From Streptomyces seoulensis (GTDB taxonomy: Bacteria > Actinomycetota > Actinomycetes > Streptomycetales > Streptomycetaceae), in assembly GCF_004328625.1 (NCBI RefSeq), contig NZ_CP032229.1:1240001-1304000 (forward strand): a stretch of 64,000 bases of DNA, written 5' to 3'. Made by a program: the position numbers and the translations under genes. Positions within the stretch are counted from its first letter, which is position 1. Each line of letters opens with the position of its first letter. Positions 55,417 to 64,000 of this stretch are shown here, in pieces. The notes under the pieces are model-generated. The model was not told the DNA's origin. It worked only from the letters and a program-made list of their open reading frames with translations, and did no database searches.

Positions 55417-56682
55417 ATGGAAAGCTTCTCGCTGATCCTCGCGATAGTGGTGATAACCGCACTCGCGTTCGATTTCACGAACGGTTTCCACGACACCGCC
55501 AACGCGATGGCCACCACCATCTCGACCGGCGCTCTCAAGCCCAAGGTCGCGGTGGCCATGTCCGCCGCGCTCAACCTGGTGGGCGCTTTCCTCTCGGTGG
55601 AGGTCGCCAACACGATCTCCAAGGGTCTCGTCGACGAGACCGGCATCCGTCCCGAGGTCATCTTCGCGGCCCTGACCGGCGCGATCCTCTGGAACCTGCT
55701 GACCTGGCTGGTGGGCCTGCCCTCCAGCTCCTCGCACGCACTGATGGGCGGCCTCGTCGGCGCCACCGTCGCCTCGGCGGGCTTCGGCGCCGTCCACGGC
55801 GACGCGCTGGTGACCAAGGTGCTGCTCCCGGCCGTGGCCGCGCCGATCGTGGCGGGCCTCGCCACGATGTTCGCCACCCGCCTCTCCTACGGCATCGGCC
55901 GCGACGGCGACACCCCCGCGACCCGCAAGGGCTACCGCGCCGGCCAGATCGCCTCGGCCGGCCTGGTCTCCCTCGCGCACGGCACCAACGACGCGCAGAA
56001 GACCATGGGCATCATCACCCTCGCGCTGATCGCGGGCGGTGCCCTCTCCCCCGGTTCCAACCCTCCCACCTGGGTGATCCTCTCCGCCGGCCTGGCCATC
56101 GCGCTCGGCACCTACATCGGCGGCTGGCGCATCATCCGCACCATGGGCAAGGGCCTGACCGACCTGGAGCCCCGCCAGGGCTTCGCCGCGCAGACCAGCG
56201 CCGCGACCGCGATCCTGGCCTCCTCCCACCTCGGCTTCTCCCTCTCCACCACCCACGTCGTCTCCGGCTCGGTGATGGGCGCGGGCCTGGGCCGCAAGGG
56301 CGGAGTGGTCCGCTGGTCCACCGCCAGCCGCATGTTCGTCGCCTGGGCGCTGACCCTGCCGGCCGCCGCGCTGGTCGGCGCGGGCGCCGAGGCCGTGACC
56401 GGCCTGGGCGACTGGGGCACCGGGCTCGTCGCGCTCTTCCTGATCGGCTCCAGCTTCGCCATCTGGAAGATCTCCCGCCGCGAGGTCATCGACCACACGC
56501 ACGTGGCCGCCGAGGAGTACACGGAGCCGGCCGGTGTGGTGACCACCGCGATGGCCATGGTCACCCCGCCCCCCGTGGGCATGGTCGCGGACGACCTGAC
56601 GGCCACCATCCCGGCCGCCACCGCCGAGCCGCGTACGACCGAGCCCACCCCCGCCACCACCGCGCCGTCGGCCCGGGTCTGA
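55417..56682 (+). CDS. pit: PiT-family inorganic phosphate transporter
   Basis: A 421-residue permease with about ten helices. It contains the two family signatures FDFTNGFHDTANA at the start and AHGTNDAQKTMG near residue 185, both needed for phosphate transport. The C-terminal 60 residues are a soluble Ala/Pro/Thr-rich tail. The PHO box upstream implies induction under phosphate limitation by PhoP. A small membrane protein gene follows. Confidence 0.95.
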   Translation: MESFSLILAIVVITALAFDFTNGFHDTANAMATTISTGALKPKVAVAMSAALNLVGAFLSVEVANTISKGLVDETGIRPEVIFAALTGAILWNLLTWLVGLPSSSSHALMGGLVGATVASAGFGAVHGDALVTKVLLPAVAAPIVAGLATMFATRLSYGIGRDGDTPATRKGYRAGQIASAGLVSLAHGTNDAQKTMGIITLALIAGGALSPGSNPPTWVILSAGLAIALGTYIGGWRIIRTMGKGLTDLEPRQGFAAQTSAATAILASSHLGFSLSTTHVVSGSVMGAGLGRKGGVVRWSTASRMFVAWALTLPAAALVGAGAEAVTGLGDWGTGLVALFLIGSSFAIWKISRREVIDHTHVAAEEYTEPAGVVTTAMAMVTPPPVGMVADDLTATIPAATAEPRTTEPTPATTAPSARV

Positions 56683-56709
56683 CCACCCGGCAACTGGAGG
56701 AACATCCCC

Positions 56710-56931
56710 ATGAAGATCGACTGGGCGGCCCTCGGCTCCGTCTTCGGCGTCAGCCTCGTGGTCACGGTGGCCCTGGTGGGCCTGTTCACCCTCGGCGTCG
56801 GCGGGCTGGCCCGTCGCGAGCGCGCGGCGGCCACCGGCGGCTCGGCCCCGCTCGCGGTGACCGGCGCCTACGCCTGCTTCGCCGCCTGCGCGGCGGCGGT
56901 GGCCTACGGCTTCTACCTGATCGTCGCCTAG
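56710..56931 (+). CDS. Small membrane protein downstream of pit
   Basis: A 73-residue protein with two hydrophobic helices (about residues 9-33 and 48-70) joined by a basic loop (LARRERAAATGG). It is 27 bases downstream of pit, which suggests co-transcription and a possible accessory role in phosphate uptake. Family unknown to me. The ATG has GGAGG upstream. Confidence 0.85.
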   Translation: MKIDWAALGSVFGVSLVVTVALVGLFTLGVGGLARRERAAATGGSAPLAVTGAYACFAACAAAVAYGFYLIVA

Positions 56932-56943
56932 CGCCCACGCTCC

Positions 56944-56983
56944 GGAAGGCCCCCGCACGGCATGTGCCGCGCGGGGGCCTTCC
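56944..56983. terminator. Terminator of the pit operon
   Basis: GGAAGGCCCCCGC (56944-56956) and GCGGGGGCCTTCC (56971-56983) pair perfectly, with CACGGCATGTGCCGC in the loop. Confidence 0.8.
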
Positions 56984-57047
56984 GCTGTTCCCACCGGTGC
57001 CGGTGTGGGGCTCCACACACTCTTCTCCCGCAGGTCACAGGCAGGTT

Positions 57048-57215
57048 GACGGCCCTTCCGGGCACGTGGTGGACTTCGCGGGCCATGTACGGCGACAGCA
57101 GAGGAAGCCGGTGCGAATCCGGCGCGGTCCCGCCACTGTCACCGGGGAGAAGTCCCCGGGAGCCAGGAACTCTCGTCGCCGGTCTCGTCGAACCAGGGCG
57201 TGGACACCCTGAGTG
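57048..57215 (+). promoter_or_regulatory. Cobalamin (B12) riboswitch
   Basis: The leader of cobD contains the conserved core: GGAAGCCGGTGCGAATCCGG at about 57104-57122, the B12 box GCGGTCCCGCCACTG at about 57124-57138, and AGCCAGGAACTC at about 57161. This is the established order for adenosylcobalamin riboswitches. It ends about 75 bases before the cobD start. It should repress the cob genes when cobalamin is abundant. Boundaries are estimated. Confidence 0.9.
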
Positions 57216-57290
57216 AGGACTACCGTGATGCCCGGCCGCCGTCCGAGAGCCCGTACCAGGAACACCGGCACGCCCACGGCGAGTTAGCCG

Positions 57291-58232
57291 ATGGGCGCCG
57301 ATCGCTCGTACGCGTACGGTGCCGCCGCCGGCCTCCTCGGTGATCTCCTCCTGGGCGATCCCCAGCGCATGCACCCCGTCGCCGCCTTCGGGCGGGCCGC
57401 CGGGCGCGTGGAGCGCGCGCTGTGGCACGACCACCGCGGCTGGGGCGCGCTGCACACCCTGGTGTGCGCCGGAGGCGCCACCGCGCTCGGCGTGGTGGCC
57501 GCCCGCGCCGTACGTCCTTCCTTCACCGGGTCCGCCGCGCTGACCGCCGCCGCCACCTGGGCCGTCGTCGGCGGCACCTCGCTCGCCCGCGAGGCGTCCG
57601 CCGTCGGCCGCGCCCTGGAGCGGGGCGACCTCACGGCCGCCCGCGCCCGGCTGCCGCACCTGTGCGGCCGGGACCCCGAGGCGCTGGACGCCGACGCGAT
57701 CGCGCGCGCCGTGGTGGAGTCGGTCGCGGAGAACACCTCCGACGCCGTGGTGGGCGCCCTGGTGTGGGGCGCGGTGGCCGGGGTGCCGGGGCTGCTGGGG
57801 TTCCGGGCCGTGAACACGCTGGACGCGATGGTCGGGCACAAGTCGTCCCGGCTGCGCCGCTTCGGCTGGGCCTCCGCCCGGCTGGACGACGTGGCCGGCT
57901 GGCCCGGCGCCCGGCTCACCGCCGTACTCGCCGTGCTCGCCGGGGACGACCCGCGCGGGGCGGTACGGGCCTGGCGGGCGGACGCACACCGGCATCCGAG
58001 CCCCAACGCGGGCCCGGTGGAAGCCTCGTTCGCGGGCGCGCTCGGCGTCCGGCTGGGCGGCACCCTCTCCTACGGCGGCCGGGTCGAGCACCGGCCCGTG
58101 CTCAACGGCACCGGGCGACCGGTCCAGGTCGCCGACATCGGGCGGGCCGTACGGCTCTCCCGCCGGGTCGGTCTGCTCGCGCTCGGCGTCACCGTCGCCG
58201 GGCGCCTCATCGGGAAGGGGCGGGACAGGTGA
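57291..58232 (+). CDS. cobD: Adenosylcobinamide-phosphate synthase CobD/CbiB
   Basis: A 313-residue membrane protein of cobalamin synthesis that attaches aminopropanol to cobyric acid. It has the family N-terminus [25 protein letters not shown] (in parts) with DP and [27 protein letters not shown] in the middle (described), and GLAVG/RYGG-like C-terminal [11 protein letters not shown]. It overlaps cobQ by 4 bases (GTGA) and follows the cobalamin riboswitch. Confidence 0.94.
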   Translation: MGADRSYAYGAAAGLLGDLLLGDPQRMHPVAAFGRAAGRVERALWHDHRGWGALHTLVCAGGATALGVVAARAVRPSFTGSAALTAAATWAVVGGTSLAREASAVGRALERGDLTAARARLPHLCGRDPEALDADAIARAVVESVAENTSDAVVGALVWGAVAGVPGLLGFRAVNTLDAMVGHKSSRLRRFGWASARLDDVAGWPGARLTAVLAVLAGDDPRGAVRAWRADAHRHPSPNAGPVEASFAGALGVRLGGTLSYGGRVEHRPVLNGTGRPVQVADIGRAVRLSRRVGLLALGVTVAGRLIGKGRDR

Positions 58233-59733
58233 GCGGTGGTCTGCTGGTCGCGGGGACGACGTCCGACGCGGGCAAGAGCGTGGTGACGGCCGGGATCTGC
58301 CGGTGGCTGGTCCGGCAGGGCGTGAAGGTGGCGCCGTTCAAGGGGCAGAACATGTCCCTCAACTCCTTCGTGACCCGGGAGGGCGCGGAGATCGGACGGG
58401 CGCAGGCCATGCAGGCCCAGGCGTGCCGGGTGGAGCCGACCGCGCTGATGAACCCGGTGCTGCTCAAGCCCGGTGGCGAGCGCAGCAGCCAAGTGGTGCT
58501 GCTGGGGAAGCCGGTGGGCGAGCTGAGTGCGCGCGGGTACCACGGCGGACGTCAACAGGCTCTGCTGGGCACGGTGTTGGAGTGCCTGGAGGAGTTGCGG
58601 GGCACGTATGACGCGGTGATCTGTGAGGGCGCGGGTTCGCCCGCCGAGATCAACCTGCGGCGCACCGACATCGTCAACATGGGCGTCGCCCGGGGCGCCG
58701 GGCTGCCCGTCCTCGTCGTCGGCGACATCGACCGGGGCGGGGTCTTCGCCTCCTTCTTCGGCACCGTCGCCCTGCTCTCCCCGGAGGACCAGGCGCTGGT
58801 CGCCGGGTTCCTGGTCAACAAGTTCCGGGGCGACGTGACCCTGCTGGAGCCGGGCCTCGACATGCTGCGGGGCCTCACCGGACGGCACACCTACGGGGTG
58901 CTGCCGTTCCGGCACGGGCTCGGCATCGACGAGGAGGACGGCCTCCGGGTGTCGCTGCGCGGGACCGTACGGGAGTCGGCCGTCGCTCCCCCGCACGGCG
59001 AGGACGTGCTGCGGGTCGCCGTGTGCGCCGTCCCGCTGATGTCCAACTTCACCGACGTGGACGCCCTGGCCGCCGAACCCGGCGTCGTGGTCCGCTTCGT
59101 GGACCGGCCCGAGGAACTCGCCGACGCCGACCTCGTGGTGGTGCCGGGCACGCGCGGGACCGTACGGGCGCTTCAGTGGCTGCGCGAGCGGGGGCTCGCG
59201 AAGGCGCTGGCGCGCCGGGCCGCCGAGGGGCGTCCGGTGCTCGGGATCTGCGGCGGCTTCCAGTTGCTCGGCGAGCACATCGAGGACGACGTGGAGTCCC
59301 GCGCCGGACAGGTGCCGGGGCTCGGACTGCTCCCGGTGCGGGTGCGGTTCCACCCGGAGAAGACCCTGGCCCGGCCCGCCGGGGAGGCCCTGGGCGAGCC
59401 CGTCGAGGGGTACGAGATCCACCACGGGGTCGCCGAGGTGCTGGGCGGGACGCCCTTCCTGGACGGCTGCCGCACCGGCCAGGTCTGGGGCACCCACTGG
59501 CACGGCTCGCTGGAGTCGGACGGCTTCCGGCGCGCCTTCCTGCGCGAGGTCGCCGCCGCCTCCGGCCGCCGCTTCGTCCCGGCCCCCGACACGTCCTTCG
59601 CCGCGCTGCGCGAGGAGCAGCTCGACCTGCTCGGCGACCTCATCGAACACCACGCGGACACGGACGCGCTCCGGCGGCTCATCGAGTCGGGCGCGCCCGC
59701 AGGACTGCCCTTCATTCCACCGGGAGCGCCCGC

Positions 59734-59737
<4 letters not shown>
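58229..59737 (+). CDS. cobQ: Cobyric acid synthase CobQ
   Basis: A 502-residue glutamine-dependent amidotransferase that amidates four carboxyls of the corrin ring. The N-terminal ATPase half begins [18 protein letters not shown], with [11 protein letters not shown]. The glutaminase half has the catalytic cysteine in [11 protein letters not shown] (about C341) and His in THWHGS. It overlaps cobD by 4 bases and cobN by 4 bases (ATGA). Confidence 0.96.
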
Positions 59738-63380
<3,643 letters not shown>

Positions 63381-63384
<4 letters not shown>

Positions 63385-63557
63385 CCCTCCTCCGCACCCC
63401 CGCACCTGCGGGGACCACTGGATGCAGGAGCAATTGTCCGCCGAGTACGTCGGACCACCCCCGCGCCTGCGGGGAGCACGTGAGCAGCATCGCAGGCACC
63501 GCAGCGCACGGCGCCCTATCAGCACATCAGTCCCTCGAAGGAGTGATCGCAGCGTGA
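63381..63557 (+). CDS. Putative bridging ORF across the mini-array
   Basis: The frame starting at the ATG at 63381 overlaps the cobN stop by 4 bases (ATGA), stays open for 58 codons through the repeats, and ends in a TGA that overlaps the chelatase GTG start (63554) by 4 bases. The repeat 2 region encodes HPRACGEH, the well-known spurious peptide of translated type I-E repeats. It has no known domain. It may be only a translational relay or a chance frame. Confidence 0.25.
63390..63479 (-). CRISPR. Two-repeat type I-E-like CRISPR element between cobN and the chelatase gene
   Basis: A 29-base repeat at 63451-63479 reads CGGACCACCCCCGCGCCTGC followed by GGGGAGCAC, which matches the actinobacterial type I-E repeat (with palindrome CCCCGCGCCTGCGGGG). 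A degenerate copy lies exactly 61 bases upstream at 63390-63418 (23 of 29 identical, stem retained). The spacer is 32 bases (63419-63450). The repeat and spacer lengths are exactly the type I-E values. There is no third repeat, no AT-rich leader and no cas gene in the window. Orientation is inferred from the repeat consensus. Confidence 0.62.
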
Positions 63558-64000
63558 CCACCCCCTTTCCGTTCACCGCTGTCGTCGGTCAGGACGACCT
63601 GCGGCTGGCGCTGCTGCTGAACGCGGTCTCGCCGGCTGTCGGCGGCGTCCTCGTGCGCGGCGAGAAGGGCACCGCCAAGAGCACCGCCGTCCGCGCGCTG
63701 GCGGCGCTGCTGCCCGAGGTCGAGGTGGTCGCGGGATGCCGGTTCTCCTGTGATCCGGCTGCCCCCGATCCGACCTGCCCGGACGGGCCGCACACCGGGG
63801 AGGGGGCCGAGGCGCGGGATGCGCGGATGGTCGAGTTGCCGGTGGGGGCCTCCGAGGACCGGCTGGTCGGGGCGCTGGACATCGAGCGGGCACTCGCGGA
63901 GGGGGTCAAGGCGTTCGAGCCGGGCCTGCTGGCGTCGGCCAACCGGGGCATCCTCTACGTCGACGAAGTCAACCTGCTGCACGACCACTTGGTGGACGTG
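63554..64000 (+). CDS. Cobaltochelatase/magnesium chelatase AAA+ subunit, partial (5' end)
   Basis: The first 149 residues of a ChlI/ChlD-like AAA+ protein: [19 protein letters not shown], Walker [10 protein letters not shown], then [19 protein letters not shown] and Walker [11 protein letters not shown]. It would partner CobN to drive cobalt insertion. The GTG at 63554 overlaps the stop of the small frame before it. The gene runs off the right edge of the window. Confidence 0.93.
   Translation, partial: MTTPFPFTAVVGQDDLRLALLLNAVSPAVGGVLVRGEKGTAKSTAVRALAALLPEVEVVAGCRFSCDPAAPDPTCPDGPHTGEGAEARDARMVELPVGASEDRLVGALDIERALAEGVKAFEPGLLASANRGILYVDEVNLLHDHLVDV

Noticed and set aside
63480..63553. Third CRISPR repeat or leader to the right of the mini-array
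   Set aside because: The next expected repeat position (63512-63540) shows no similarity and there is no AT-rich leader.

Overview
The window is chromosomal DNA of very high G+C content. Its gene families (SpoOM, SPFH/NfeD, WhiJ-like XRE with DUF397, InhA-type FabI, actinobacterial TldD/TldE, a nucleopolyhedrovirus-P10-named family, SGM_5486) and its frequent GTG starts point to a Streptomyces or a close relative. No phage, plasmid or insertion-sequence genes were seen. Most of it looks like core chromosome with a few small accessory insertions.

Layout. Positions 1-450 are the 5' leader and promoter region of an rRNA operon transcribed leftward out of the window; the 16S gene itself lies just outside. 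Positions 448-9640 hold a 3-methyladenine DNA glycosylase, SpoOM, a PEBP protein, an HNH nuclease, an SPFH/NfeD pair, an orphan ABC ATPase, a LuxR-type two-component system and a secreted lytic transglycosylase. Positions 9665-20010 hold an FHA-FHA-ABC exporter, serB, a SixA-like phosphatase, small membrane proteins, an MFS permease divergent from its probable GntR/FadR regulator, and a three-gene ABC exporter operon. A small secreted-protein gene at 20010-20489 is interrupted by an in-frame amber codon.

Positions 20839-29300 carry fabG-fabI, a WhiJ-like regulatory locus (ATPase, XRE/DUF5753, DUF397) whose last gene overlaps a hemC, then tldD-tldE and tyrS. Positions 29350-39980 carry small conserved proteins, moaA, an acetate-type symporter with its DUF485 partner, a subtilisin-like protease, a family III CoA transferase with a degenerate copy of its own 3' end behind it, an alcohol dehydrogenase and a DEDDh exonuclease with a BRCT tail. 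Positions 40028-46692 carry SURF1, a GH15 enzyme, an atypical SDR and an alkaline-shock (Asp23/AmaP) cluster. Positions 46707-55275 carry a crotonase, a tiny HTH protein, an ABC-F ATPase, a zinc metallopeptidase, a large uncharacterised protein, an alpha/beta hydrolase, a class II aldolase and a GH25 lysozyme.

From 55348 the end of the window is metabolic: a Pho-box-preceded phosphate transporter (pit), then a cobalamin riboswitch in front of cobD-cobQ-cobN and the start of a chelatase AAA+ subunit. Between cobN and the chelatase sits a two-repeat element with the length, period and sequence of a type I-E CRISPR array, inside an otherwise tightly packed operon. This mini-array, the amber-interrupted secreted protein, the GntR operator lying on a leaderless MFS promoter, and the duplicated 3' end behind the CoA transferase are the most unusual items.
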